Positions 24,045-33,223 of a stretch of 64,000 nt of DNA are shown here, in pieces. Source of the stretch: Chryseobacterium camelliae. Lineage in GTDB: Bacteria > Bacteroidota > Bacteroidia > Flavobacteriales > Weeksellaceae. The position numbers and the translations under genes are program-made. The stretch lies in assembly GCF_030818575.1 (NCBI RefSeq), contig NZ_JAUTAL010000001.1, positions 186,001 through 250,000 of the forward strand, given 5' to 3'. Position 1 is the first letter of the stretch, and the number at the start of each line of letters is the position of its first letter. Below the pieces are notes generated by a model. That model ran no database searches. It worked only from the letters and a program-made list of their open reading frames with translations, and was not told the DNA's origin.

Positions 24045-24893
24045 TTAGTCAAGATGTATATTATCAATGAGCCTTACTCCGTCTACCACCACCACAATGA
24101 ATGCCCTATAATTTCTGTTTTTATAGAAAAAATCTGTTTCCTGAAGCGTTTTCTCGTCTGCAATCAGGAAATATTCCAATTCCATTCCACGCTGGTTTTC
24201 AAAAATGTCCTTTACTCTTGCTTTAATTTCGGGTATGCTTAAAACCCTGAACCAATCATTGACCTCTTTTAATGTCTCATAAATAATTTTTGACGCTTTT
24301 CTGCGTTCCGGATCAAGTCTCTGATTCCTGGAGCTTAAAGCAAGACCATTCTCCGCACGCAGGATAGGCACTCCATGAATCTTTACCGGAAGTTTTTGGT
24401 TTTCTACCATCTTCTTAATGATGGCCAGCTGCTGAAAGTCTTTTTCTCCGAAATAGGCGTTGTCAGGTTTTACCTGTCTGAACAGCTCTTCCACAACGGT
24501 TCCTACGCCATCAAAATGTCCTGGCCTCGATTTTCCCTCCATCTCATGTTCCAGCCCGCCGAAGTTATAGGATTTGCTTTCTGTTTTTTCGGGGTAAATA
24601 TCAATAACTTCAGGAATGTAAACTGCATCTACTAATCCGGAATCCTCCAGTATTTTAATATCCTTCTTTACATCTCTCGGGTATTTTTTAAGATCTTCAG
24701 CATTATTGAATTGGGTAGGATTCACAAAAACAGAAGAAATCACAAGATCATTCTCCTTCCTGGCTTCTGCATATAGGGAAAGGTGACCATTATGTAATGC
24801 ACCCATAGTAGGAGCAAACCCTATCCTTTTGCCCATTTCCTTCTGCCGCTCGATAAAATCCTGAAGCGTCTTTTTATTTTTTAAAACTTCCAT
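24045..24893 (-). CDS. panC: Pantoate--beta-alanine ligase (pantothenate synthetase)
   Basis: PanC joins pantoate and beta-alanine with ATP via pantoyl-adenylate, the last step of pantothenate (vitamin B5) synthesis. The 282-residue length matches the family. Motifs: FAPTMGALHNGHLSL (HxGH nucleotide-binding motif) near residue 27, VSSVFVNPTQFN, the GVGTVVEELFR region, NAYFGEKDFQQL and the KMSKS-equivalent LALSSRNQRL. The start is the ATG at 24891-24893. It is divergent from the glycogen-synthase-like gene at 25063. I recall this order (panC, GT5-like, DUF4270, glmS) as common in Flavobacteriia. Confidence 0.96.
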   Translation of the reverse strand: MEVLKNKKTLQDFIERQKEMGKRIGFAPTMGALHNGHLSLYAEARKENDLVISSVFVNPTQFNNAEDLKKYPRDVKKDIKILEDSGLVDAVYIPEVIDIYPEKTESKSYNFGGLEHEMEGKSRPGHFDGVGTVVEELFRQVKPDNAYFGEKDFQQLAIIKKMVENQKLPVKIHGVPILRAENGLALSSRNQRLDPERRKASKIIYETLKEVNDWFRVLSIPEIKARVKDIFENQRGMELEYFLIADEKTLQETDFFYKNRNYRAFIVVVVDGVRLIDNIHLD

Positions 24894-25017
24894 ATCATAT
24901 TATAATAGTATTTCAAAAATACTAAAAATATCATACAACAAAATGGGTTTTTCGTAATCTCGGCCGATGAATTGTCGTAAAAAAGTGTTAATTAAAATTA
25001 TGTTGGATGTTTTTTTG

Positions 25018-25025
25018 TAATTTTG
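25018..25025 (+). promoter_or_regulatory. -7 element TAATTTTG of the glycogen-synthase-like gene
   Basis: A perfect TAnnTTTG. The predicted start near 25031 gives a leader of about 32 bases to the ATG at 25063. Confidence 0.5.
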
Positions 25026-25062
25026 CACATTAAAGCGTTTTTACAAAAATTAGATAGAGTTT

Positions 25063-25833
25063 ATGCCGAATCAAAAGATACTGTATATTACTACAGAGAT
25101 GTATCCGTACCAAGAAGATACAAATATGGCTGCAGTGGTGAATAAAATGGCACTTAAAATGCACAATGAAGGCAATGATGTAAGAGTTTTTATGCCAAGA
25201 TTTGGACAGATAAGTGAAAGAAAATTTCAGCTTCATGAAGTCATCCGTCTTTCAGGAATGAATATTATTATCAATGACCTTGATCAGCCCTTAATCATTA
25301 AGGTAGCATCGCTGCCGGGAGAAAGGCTTCAGGTTTATTTCATCGATAATGAAGAATATTTTAAAAGGAAACAATATTACTTCGATGATGAAGGAACTCC
25401 TTTTCCTGATAATGACGAAAGAGCGATCTTCTTTGCAAGAGGGGTTATAGAAACTATTAAAAAGCTCAACTGGGTTCCGGATGTGATTCATCTGAATGGA
25501 TGGATGTCCTCCTTTGTTCCTGTGTATCTTAAAACGTACTATGAATCCGATACCTACTTTAAAGATGCCAGAATCGTACTTTCTCTATACAACGAAAAAG
25601 ATGCCGAACTGGATCAGAAAATCGGTGAAAAACTGAAATTTGATAATATTTCCGGACTCAAGGCATTAGATAAGCCTACCATCCAGAGTTTTGTCATCGA
25701 AAGCATGAATTATGTGGATATGGTAGTGAAAGGGGATGAGTTCCTTGAAGGAGACCTGGATATTGCTTTTAACGAAACACCGACTCAGAAATCAGAATAC
25801 CTGGATGTCGATTCAATCAACAAACTTTATTAA
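25063..25833 (+). CDS. Glycogen/starch synthase N-terminal-domain protein (GT5-like, single domain)
   Basis: The 256-residue protein matches only the N-terminal Rossmann domain of GT5 glycogen synthases. It has ILYITTEMYPY at the start, VRVFMPRFG, VYFIDNEEYF, YYFDDEGTPFPDNDERAIFFARGVIE and WVPDVIHLNGW. The C-terminal nucleotide-sugar domain, nearly half of a true synthase, is absent. The ADP-glucose-binding K-x-G-G-L loop is replaced by DTNMAAVV. It is therefore unlikely to be an active synthase and may have a regulatory or sugar-binding role. It is the first gene of a plus-strand run, 12 bp before DUF4270, which is followed by glmS. The complete ending and clean coding suggest a true short form, not a truncation. 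Confidence 0.8.
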   Translation: MPNQKILYITTEMYPYQEDTNMAAVVNKMALKMHNEGNDVRVFMPRFGQISERKFQLHEVIRLSGMNIIINDLDQPLIIKVASLPGERLQVYFIDNEEYFKRKQYYFDDEGTPFPDNDERAIFFARGVIETIKKLNWVPDVIHLNGWMSSFVPVYLKTYYESDTYFKDARIVLSLYNEKDAELDQKIGEKLKFDNISGLKALDKPTIQSFVIESMNYVDMVVKGDEFLEGDLDIAFNETPTQKSEYLDVDSINKLY

Positions 25834-25845
25834 AAACACAGTTTA

Positions 25846-27393
25846 ATGACTCATACAATTAAAAAAGCTTTCGCTGTACTTTTCATGGCGATTTTAGGAA
25901 GTGTATTGCTTTATAACTGCGAACCGGATCCAGATACCTTGGGGGAACAGCTGTTTCTAGACCAAGCTGCACAAGGGAAAGAAAAAATACATAATATCAC
26001 CGCATTCAATATCATTAATAATGACAGTATCAGGAGTGATGCTGCGAAATTGGATTCAGCTGTGCTTGGTGCCTTTAAGGAAGACCAATTTGGCATGCAG
26101 AGAGCCTCTTATCTTACACAGCTCAGGTTATCTACCTATAATCCTGATTTTGGAGCTAATGCTGTGGTAGATTCTGTAGTATTGGTAATCAAGCCGCAGT
26201 ATGCGGCAGATTCTGTGAAAACAACGACTAATGAAGACTATATTTATCCGGACGGCAACGTTGCTGCCAAAAAAGTGGTGAATACGTATCCGGTAAGAAA
26301 ATTCGGGAAAGCAAAAAGAACACTGAATATCAAAGTATATGAAGTGTTGGACTTCCTGAAAGGAGCTTCAGATTCTGTAAAGTCTAATCAGGTTTTTGCT
26401 TATAATACTACTAATATAGGTTCTAAAACTTTTGACGGTAATATAAATTCCGTTACAATTACAAAGGATTCTGATAATTCATCCATATTTACATCTTCTG
26501 CACCAGGGATCAGAATCAATCTGGACAAAACTTTATTCCAGAATAAGATCATTGCTAAGAAAGGCCAGCCGGAACTTCAGGATGCCTCGAATTTTATCAG
26601 ACATTTCAGAGGGCTTAGAATTGCAGTTGATGAGAATGACGGATATTTATTTAAATTCTCTCCTAACTCTATGGAATTGATCATGTACTATAAATATGAT
26701 AAGACGGACAACGGAACTACTACGAGAACCTCAGCCAATTATTCTTTTGTTTTGGGCTCTGGCAATGCACATATAGGTCAATATGAATATGACAGAACCA
26801 ATACCGCTTATTCATCTGCTTCTTTAGGAAATATGGTTACAGGAGATTCTAAGTTGTTTGCTCAAGGAATGGGTGGCCCATCTATAGGAATTAAAATTCC
26901 AGGTGAAACAATAGATAGCTTGAAGCAATTATATCAGAATAATAAGGCAGCTATAATCAGTGCTAAGATTAGACTTTATACAGATGCCGTTTCTTGGAAT
27001 AACAGCTATGCTAAACCAAGGAATCTGACGTTCCTTCAGAAAGACAAAGATAGTAATGGAAAAATGACTAGCTCTTTTACTACTGATGCTCTCAATTTAG
27101 CAGCAGCACCTAATTTCAGAATTTATAAATTATACAATATGGATAAAAATCCTGCGTATTATGAATTTACTGTGACTAAATCAGTAAAAGATATTGTAGA
27201 GGGGGGAACAAGCAATCAGTATAAATATTTCAGGATAGATATAGGAAGATTTTTAAGTAATGCTGCCAATACAGGGCTGGCAGGCCAGTCATATACATCC
27301 AGAGCTTACGCTGTGAGCAGAGCTGTGTTTGTAGGATCAAATACAGCTAATCCCAACAAAGCTCAGCTGAGAGTTATTTGTGGAACAAAATAA
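25846..27393 (+). CDS. DUF4270 family lipoprotein
   Basis: The 515-residue exported protein starts with MTHTIKKAFAVLFMAIL and a lipoprotein-type cleavage site LLYNC (Cys25) followed by EPDPD. The mature part is dominated by beta strands with repeated Asp/Asn loops. It matches DUF4270, a Bacteroidota outer-membrane or surface lipoprotein family of unknown function, here in its usual place between the GT5-like gene (12 bp upstream) and glmS (31 bp downstream). Cotranscription is likely. The conserved link with the hexosamine enzyme GlmS hints at cell-envelope or surface-polysaccharide work, but no activity is known. Confidence 0.85.
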   Translation: MTHTIKKAFAVLFMAILGSVLLYNCEPDPDTLGEQLFLDQAAQGKEKIHNITAFNIINNDSIRSDAAKLDSAVLGAFKEDQFGMQRASYLTQLRLSTYNPDFGANAVVDSVVLVIKPQYAADSVKTTTNEDYIYPDGNVAAKKVVNTYPVRKFGKAKRTLNIKVYEVLDFLKGASDSVKSNQVFAYNTTNIGSKTFDGNINSVTITKDSDNSSIFTSSAPGIRINLDKTLFQNKIIAKKGQPELQDASNFIRHFRGLRIAVDENDGYLFKFSPNSMELIMYYKYDKTDNGTTTRTSANYSFVLGSGNAHIGQYEYDRTNTAYSSASLGNMVTGDSKLFAQGMGGPSIGIKIPGETIDSLKQLYQNNKAAIISAKIRLYTDAVSWNNSYAKPRNLTFLQKDKDSNGKMTSSFTTDALNLAAAPNFRIYKLYNMDKNPAYYEFTVTKSVKDIVEGGTSNQYKYFRIDIGRFLSNAANTGLAGQSYTSRAYAVSRAVFVGSNTANPNKAQLRVICGTK

Positions 27394-27424
27394 ATTAAAC
27401 AAATCTAATTATTAATATAAAATT

Positions 27425-29278
27425 ATGTGCGGAATAGTAGGATATACAGGATTTCAGGATGCTTATAATATAGTGATCAATGGTCTGAGAAGATTGGAAT
27501 ACCGCGGCTATGACAGTGCAGGAATCGTTCTTGAAAAGTCAGACAATACATTTGAGGTTCAGAAAACGAAAGGAAAAGTGGATGATCTTGTAGATATTTC
27601 AAGTCAGTTAGAAGGAACCGCTCGTATAGGTATGGGGCATACCCGTTGGGCTACACATGGTGTACCAAGTGACAGAAACTCTCACCCCCATGTATCCAAT
27701 AATGGAAAGATAGCGATTATCCATAATGGAATCATTGAAAATTATGATACCATTAAAATCATGCTGAATGATAAAGGGTTTACTTTTCAATCGGAAACAG
27801 ATACTGAGGTGCTGGTAAACCTTATTCAGTATTTCATGGATCTGAATGCTGAAACAGATTTCCCTACAGCCGTACGTTATGCTTTAAATGAAGTATACGG
27901 AGCATATGCTATAACTGTAATGCACAAAGATTATCCTGGAGTGCTTGTTGTAGGACGTTTAGGCTCTCCTTTAGCGATTGGTATTGGAGATAATGAATAT
28001 TTCATTGCATCGGATGCTTCTCCCTTTGTAGAATTTACAAAAGAAGCCATTTACCTCGAAGAAGGCCATATGGCTACCATCTCATTGGAAAATGGAGTAG
28101 ATATAAGGACAATCAATGAAAATTCTAAAATTGAACCTGAAATTCAGGAGCTAAAACTGAGTCTTGAACAGATTGAGAAAGGGGGCTTTGAACATTTTAT
28201 GCTTAAAGAAATTTTCGAGCAGCCTAAATCTATTCATGATACCATGAGAGGAAGGCTTCTGGTAGAAGAGGGTATTATAAAAATGGCTGGTATCTGGGAT
28301 CACCTTGAACGCTTCAAGAATGCCAACAGAATAATCATCATTGCCTGCGGAACTTCCTGGCATGCCGGTCTTATCGGAGAATATCTTATTGAAGAATATG
28401 CAAGAATACCGGTTGAAGTAGAATATGCTTCAGAGTTCAGATACAGAAATCCTATTATTACGGATAAAGATGTAGTAATCGCCATTTCTCAGTCAGGCGA
28501 AACTGCCGATACGATGGCCGCTTTAAAACTGGCAAAAGAAAAAGGAGCTTTCATTTATGGGATTTGTAATGTAGTGGATTCATCTATTGCAAGGATTACA
28601 GATGCCGGATCCTATACCCATGCAGGTCCTGAAATTGGTGTAGCGTCTACCAAAGCATTTACTGCACAGCTGACCATTCTCAGTTTAATCGCATTAAAGC
28701 TAGGTAAACATAACGGGAATTTGGGCAATGCTGATTTTATGAGCCTGATTGCAGAACTGGATGTACTTCCTAAAAAAATTGAAGAAGTATTGGAATCTAC
28801 CCATGACCTCACAAAAACCATTGCAAAAGATTTCGTTAATGCTACTAACTTCCTTTATCTGGGAAGAGGGTATAATTATCCAGCCGCTTTAGAAGGAGCG
28901 TTAAAACTGAAAGAAATTTCTTATATCCATGCTGAAGGATATCCGGCTGCCGAAATGAAGCACGGGCCAATTGCATTGATTGACGAAAATATGCCTATTG
29001 TTATCATCGCACCTAAAAAAGGGCATTACGATAAAATTGTAAGCAATGTCCAGGAAATCAAGGCCAGAAAAGGAAAAGTGATAGCAGTGGTTAATAAAGG
29101 TGATCAGCAGGTAAGCGCTATGGCGGATTATGTTATTGAGATCCCTGAAACATCAGAATGTTTCTCACCTATCGTAGCTTCTGTTCCGCTTCAACTATTA
29201 GCTTATTATATTGCAGTATACCGTGGAGCAAATGTAGACCAGCCTAGAAACCTTGCGAAATCCGTAACTGTAGAATAA
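27425..29278 (+). CDS. glmS: Glutamine--fructose-6-phosphate aminotransferase (isomerizing)
   Basis: GlmS makes glucosamine-6-phosphate from fructose-6-phosphate and glutamine, the entry step to UDP-GlcNAc, peptidoglycan and LPS. The 617-residue length is typical. The N-terminal Ntn glutaminase begins MCGIVGYTG, with Cys2 as nucleophile, and contains GMGHTRWATHG. Two SIS domains follow with CGTSWHAG, ISQSGETADT, VASTKAFTAQ and the C-terminal KSVTVE that forms the catalytic tail. It lies 31 bp after the DUF4270 gene. No ribozyme-type leader is seen. The long gap of about 108 bp to gldK and a promoter-like TATATTTA there suggest that gldK starts a new transcript. Confidence 0.97.
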   Translation: MCGIVGYTGFQDAYNIVINGLRRLEYRGYDSAGIVLEKSDNTFEVQKTKGKVDDLVDISSQLEGTARIGMGHTRWATHGVPSDRNSHPHVSNNGKIAIIHNGIIENYDTIKIMLNDKGFTFQSETDTEVLVNLIQYFMDLNAETDFPTAVRYALNEVYGAYAITVMHKDYPGVLVVGRLGSPLAIGIGDNEYFIASDASPFVEFTKEAIYLEEGHMATISLENGVDIRTINENSKIEPEIQELKLSLEQIEKGGFEHFMLKEIFEQPKSIHDTMRGRLLVEEGIIKMAGIWDHLERFKNANRIIIIACGTSWHAGLIGEYLIEEYARIPVEVEYASEFRYRNPIITDKDVVIAISQSGETADTMAALKLAKEKGAFIYGICNVVDSSIARITDAGSYTHAGPEIGVASTKAFTAQLTILSLIALKLGKHNGNLGNADFMSLIAELDVLPKKIEEVLESTHDLTKTIAKDFVNATNFLYLGRGYNYPAALEGALKLKEISYIHAEGYPAAEMKHGPIALIDENMPIVIIAPKKGHYDKIVSNVQEIKARKGKVIAVVNKGDQQVSAMADYVIEIPETSECFSPIVASVPLQLLAYYIAVYRGANVDQPRNLAKSVTVE

Positions 29279-29386
29279 AAACGAAGTATAAATAAAATAA
29301 ATTTAGATTTCCTCCGTTATTTCAAAAAAAATCTTAAAAGTTTCTTAAAAAAATTATATATTTACGGCTTAATTATAAAAATTAAC

Positions 29387-30802
29387 ATGAAAAGGATATT
29401 TCTTTTATTAGTGTCTGCGTCGGTAGCATCGGTATCTTGTTCAGGTGGAGGGTCTTCTTCCGTAGGTAAACCGGGAACAAAAGGAGAATTGATACCTAGA
29501 GAAAAAACAAAATCATTTGTTGCAGAAAGACCTTACGGTATGGTGGCAATTCCTGCAGGATCATTCGTAGCAGGTCTTGCAGATCAGGATCCTACAAATA
29601 CTCCTGAAAAAGCAGCTTTGAAAACGGTTACAGTTTCTTCTTTCTTTATGGATGAAGCAGAAACCACAAACGCAGAATACAGGGTATTTATCAATTATGT
29701 AAGAGATTCTATCGCAAGAACCATGCTTGCTGAGGCTGCCGGAGAAGGAGGTGAAGGTAAAGGAAGAGGAACAAGCATCGGAGACTATGCCTATCTTGCA
29801 CAGAAGGAAGAAAACTTAACACCATATCAGGAATATCTTGAAGGACAGGGAGGAAGAGAAGATGGCTATGATCCAAGCAAAAAACTGGACTGGAAAGTTC
29901 CATTGCATTGGAATACAAATAAATATCCTGATGTAGAATATGCGGAAGTATTGGAATCCATGTATTTACCGGCATCATCAAGAGTTGGAAATGAAAGGAT
30001 TCTGGATGTTAGTAAACTAAAATACAATTACAAATGGGGGGATATGGATGTTGCTATTGCAGATAACCAAAGAGGAGTAAATTACCTTAAAAGTGAAAGC
30101 ATTGCCATCTACCCTGATACCACAGTTTGGGTAAAAGACTTCCATTTTGCATATAATGAGCCGTTATTTGAACAGTATTTCTGGCACAAGGCTTACAAAG
30201 ACTATCCTGTAGTAGGTGTAACCTGGGATCAGGCAAGAGCATACTGTAATTTCAGAACGAAGTTGAAAACAGATTATAACGAAAGTCTGAAAAGAAAAAA
30301 ACAGAGACCAATGATATTCCGTCTTCCGACGGAAGTTGAGTGGGAATATGCAGCCAGAGGCGGAATGCAAAATGCTACCTATCCTTGGGGAGGTCCTTAT
30401 TTAATGGATGACAGAGGTTGCTATTTAGCCAACTTCAAGCCTAAGAGAGGTAATTATATGGAAGATGAGAAAAAAGGTACTTACACATATACAGCTCCGG
30501 TAAAGAAATTTAAGAAAAATGGATTCGGATTGTATGATATGGCTGGAAACGTTGCAGAATGGACGGAATCTGCCTACAATAATTCTTCACCAGCATTCTC
30601 TTCAACACTTAACCCTTCTACTAAAGATAAAGCAGATGATAAAAGATCTGTAAGAGGTGGTTCTTGGAAAGATGTTGGCTATGCACTGATGACAGGGGCA
30701 AGAGACTGGGAAAGAAAAGATTCTGCAAGAAGCTATATCGGATTCAGAACAGTACAGGACATCCCTGAAGCTGCTGTTAAACCAAGAAGAGTTAGCAGAT
30801 AA
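29387..30802 (+). CDS. gldK: Gliding motility / type IX secretion lipoprotein GldK
   Basis: GldK is an outer-membrane lipoprotein that forms, with GldN, the periplasmic ring of the type IX secretion system. The 471-residue protein has a lipoprotein signal (SVSC, Cys18) and then a formylglycine-generating-enzyme-like (SUMF1) domain with GMVAIPAGSFVAG, RLPTEVEWEYAARGG, GLYDMAGNVAEWTES and RGGSWKD. A Gly/Glu-rich insert (AAGEGGEGKGRGTSIGDYAY) sits near residue 115. The domain is not expected to be enzymatic in GldK. It heads the gldKLMN block, which is complete and in canonical order. A promoter-like TATATTTA lies about 30 bp upstream. Confidence 0.95.
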   Translation: MKRIFLLLVSASVASVSCSGGGSSSVGKPGTKGELIPREKTKSFVAERPYGMVAIPAGSFVAGLADQDPTNTPEKAALKTVTVSSFFMDEAETTNAEYRVFINYVRDSIARTMLAEAAGEGGEGKGRGTSIGDYAYLAQKEENLTPYQEYLEGQGGREDGYDPSKKLDWKVPLHWNTNKYPDVEYAEVLESMYLPASSRVGNERILDVSKLKYNYKWGDMDVAIADNQRGVNYLKSESIAIYPDTTVWVKDFHFAYNEPLFEQYFWHKAYKDYPVVGVTWDQARAYCNFRTKLKTDYNESLKRKKQRPMIFRLPTEVEWEYAARGGMQNATYPWGGPYLMDDRGCYLANFKPKRGNYMEDEKKGTYTYTAPVKKFKKNGFGLYDMAGNVAEWTESAYNNSSPAFSSTLNPSTKDKADDKRSVRGGSWKDVGYALMTGARDWERKDSARSYIGFRTVQDIPEAAVKPRRVSR

Positions 30803-30869
30803 TTTTCAATCAAACCATTATATTACTTTTCAATAACAATTTTATTTAACATTAAAAAAACTGACTTAT

Positions 30870-31562
30870 ATGTTTAAGACTAAAGATGCTTGGATGAATT
30901 TCTTTTATTCATTCGGTGCTGCAATTGTAATTCTTGGGGCTTGGCTTAAAATTACCCACATTACTCTAGGACCTGTTAACGGTAATATGGCTCTTACAGT
31001 GGGGCTTATCACTGAAGCTATCATTTTCATCATCTTTGCTTTTGACCCTCCGAAATCAGAAGAGTCTTATGCTTGGGAAAATGTATATCCTGAACTGTTG
31101 GATAAGCATGCCAATCCAAATCCACTGCATTCAAACGTATCTAAAAGCAATGCTGCCGCTCAGTTTGCTGAATTGGAAAATTCACTTTCTACCAAACTGG
31201 ACAAAATGCTTCAGGATGCCAAGCTTGATGTTCAGTTATTCGAAAGATTAAGAACAGGGATCGATAAATTTTCAAATTCTGTAGATCAGATCAACCAGAC
31301 TGTGGATGTTTCTGCTTCTACTCATAAATACAATGATCAGCTGAACAAAGCTGCCCAGCATATGGAAAGCATGAATGCATTATATGCTATGCAACTTGAA
31401 AGTGGACAGAGACAGGCTGAATTCGCTAAGAAATATGTAAGCGATATGCAGAAGTCTGTTGAGCATTCAGAAAAATTTAACCAGGAATTACAAGGTTTAA
31501 CGTCTAACTTGAATAATTTAAATAGAGTTTATGGTGGTATGCTAACCGCAATGAAGTCTTAA
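30870..31562 (+). CDS. gldL: Type IX secretion inner-membrane motor protein GldL
   Basis: GldL and GldM form the proton-driven motor that powers type IX secretion and gliding. The 230-residue protein has two membrane helices near the N-terminus (MNFFYSFGAAIVILGAWLKI and GLITEAIIFIIFAFDPPKSE). The acidic residue in the second helix (TEAIIF) matches the proposed proton channel Glu. The remaining part is helical and cytoplasmic, ending in repeated heptads (SVEHSEKFNQELQGLTSNL). It is 67 bp after gldK and 51 bp before gldM on the same strand. Confidence 0.95.
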   Translation: MFKTKDAWMNFFYSFGAAIVILGAWLKITHITLGPVNGNMALTVGLITEAIIFIIFAFDPPKSEESYAWENVYPELLDKHANPNPLHSNVSKSNAAAQFAELENSLSTKLDKMLQDAKLDVQLFERLRTGIDKFSNSVDQINQTVDVSASTHKYNDQLNKAAQHMESMNALYAMQLESGQRQAEFAKKYVSDMQKSVEHSEKFNQELQGLTSNLNNLNRVYGGMLTAMKS

Positions 31563-31613
31563 TTCCAAAACCATTTCTAATATAAAACTTAATTAAAAAC
31601 AAAAGAAAAGAGA

Positions 31614-33203
31614 ATGGCACAAGGAAAACAGACCCCTCGTCAGAAGATGATCAACCTCATGTATTTGGTGTTCATCGCGATGATGGCCCTAAATATTGAT
31701 GCAGAAATCATCAGGTCATACTATGACTCAACAAAAGCTCTTAACGAGACCAGGACTTTAACGGAAAGAAAGAACGAAAGGATTTTCGAAAGAACTCTTG
31801 AAGCAAAAGCCCTGCAGGTACCGGATACTTACGCTCAGCCTTGGCAGCAGTATCAGGTTTTAAGAGATAAAATCAATGTATTGGTAAAATCAGCTCAGGA
31901 TATCAAAGATCTTCTTAAAAAGAAATCTGAGTTCCAAGAGAAAGACGAGGCCGGAAAAGAAGTGGATGTAAGCGAGAACTTCGCTGCACTAAATAATAAT
32001 GAAGCAACTACGGAGTACTTCTTTAAAGAAGGAGACGAAAATACCCCTTCCAAGGGAGCTTTAGACCTTAAAGCTAAAATTGATGATGTAAGGAATTATA
32101 TCAATGCTACTTTTGGTAATAATGCTCAACTGAAAGATTTAGTAGAAAGAGCTAACAAATCTCTGATTGCAGAATATCCGAAAGGAAAATCACCTAATGA
32201 GAAGACATGGTTCCAGAACAAATTCTATCATCAGCCGCTGATCGCTGCGATTTCTAACCTTGAAATCATCCAGAATGATGCAAGGAACGTACAATCAGAT
32301 GCTTTGGCATTGATGTTACAGGAAAAAGTTGATGCAAGCATCAAATTCTCAAACTATGAGCCGATTGTATCTGGTCCAACTGATATTCAGTCTGGTAAGC
32401 AGGCAGATGTTACAGTAATGTTAGGAACTTATTCAAACAGTAATAAGATCAACATTTCAGGAGTGAGCAGACAGGAAAATGGAAAAGGTACTATTCCTAT
32501 TTCAGGATCAGGTCTTGGAGAGCATAAAGTAGGAGGAACAATTACATTAACCGATGCTTCAGGGAAACCGCAGAGCTTCCAGTGGTCACACACGTATAAT
32601 GTTATTGCAGGTCCTCAGGAAGTGAAACTTCAAAAAGGACTATTATTATCTGCGGATAAAATGAATGTAATGTACAGAGGTCTTGATAACCCTGTTTCAG
32701 GGTCTATCCTTGGTGCTGATAATGCTAAACTATCACTTTCTGCACCTGGAGCTTCTGTAAGAAGTAATGGTCAAGGAAAGTGGATTGTTAAACCTACTAC
32801 AGGTAATACAGTTAAGATCACACTTTCAGGATCTGATCCAAGTGGAAAGTCAGTTTCTCAGGTATTTGAGTATAGAATTAAAAATGTACCTCCACCACAA
32901 GGACAAATGAGAGGTAAAAATGTACTGTCTATGCCTGCTGCATCGGTAGCTAATCAATCAGTACAAGCTGCTATACCGGATTTCGACTTCCCTGTATCAT
33001 TTAATGTAACCGGATTTATGGTAAAAGTACCTGGAAGAGCAGGTCTACTAATTTCAGGTAATACTTTAGGTGAAGCAGCAGGATTGACAAGAAATCTTAG
33101 AACAGGAGATGTAGTTTATATTTATGACATTAAAGCTACTGCTACCGGACTTGACGGTCAGATTATTAAAAATATATCCCCAATTGTTATTAATATACAA
33201 TAA
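31614..33203 (+). CDS. gldM: Type IX secretion inner-membrane motor protein GldM
   Basis: GldM spans the periplasm as a dimer and connects the GldL motor to the GldK/GldN ring. The 529-residue protein has one N-terminal membrane helix (KMINLMYLVFIAMMALN) directly followed by the acidic NIDAEIIRSY segment. A helical domain with KTWFQNKFYHQPLIAAISN follows, and then a chain of immunoglobulin-like beta domains (PQEVKLQKGLLLSADKMNV onward) to the C-terminus. Length and layout are typical of flavobacterial GldM. The gene lies in the gldKLMN operon, 20 bp before gldN. Confidence 0.96.
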   Translation: MAQGKQTPRQKMINLMYLVFIAMMALNIDAEIIRSYYDSTKALNETRTLTERKNERIFERTLEAKALQVPDTYAQPWQQYQVLRDKINVLVKSAQDIKDLLKKKSEFQEKDEAGKEVDVSENFAALNNNEATTEYFFKEGDENTPSKGALDLKAKIDDVRNYINATFGNNAQLKDLVERANKSLIAEYPKGKSPNEKTWFQNKFYHQPLIAAISNLEIIQNDARNVQSDALALMLQEKVDASIKFSNYEPIVSGPTDIQSGKQADVTVMLGTYSNSNKINISGVSRQENGKGTIPISGSGLGEHKVGGTITLTDASGKPQSFQWSHTYNVIAGPQEVKLQKGLLLSADKMNVMYRGLDNPVSGSILGADNAKLSLSAPGASVRSNGQGKWIVKPTTGNTVKITLSGSDPSGKSVSQVFEYRIKNVPPPQGQMRGKNVLSMPAASVANQSVQAAIPDFDFPVSFNVTGFMVKVPGRAGLLISGNTLGEAAGLTRNLRTGDVVYIYDIKATATGLDGQIIKNISPIVINIQ

Positions 33204-33223
33204 GATTAAAATTAAATTACATT

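Noticed and set aside
27394..27424. glmS ribozyme or other riboswitch
   Set aside because: The gap before glmS is only 31 bp and AT-rich, with no room for a structured leader.
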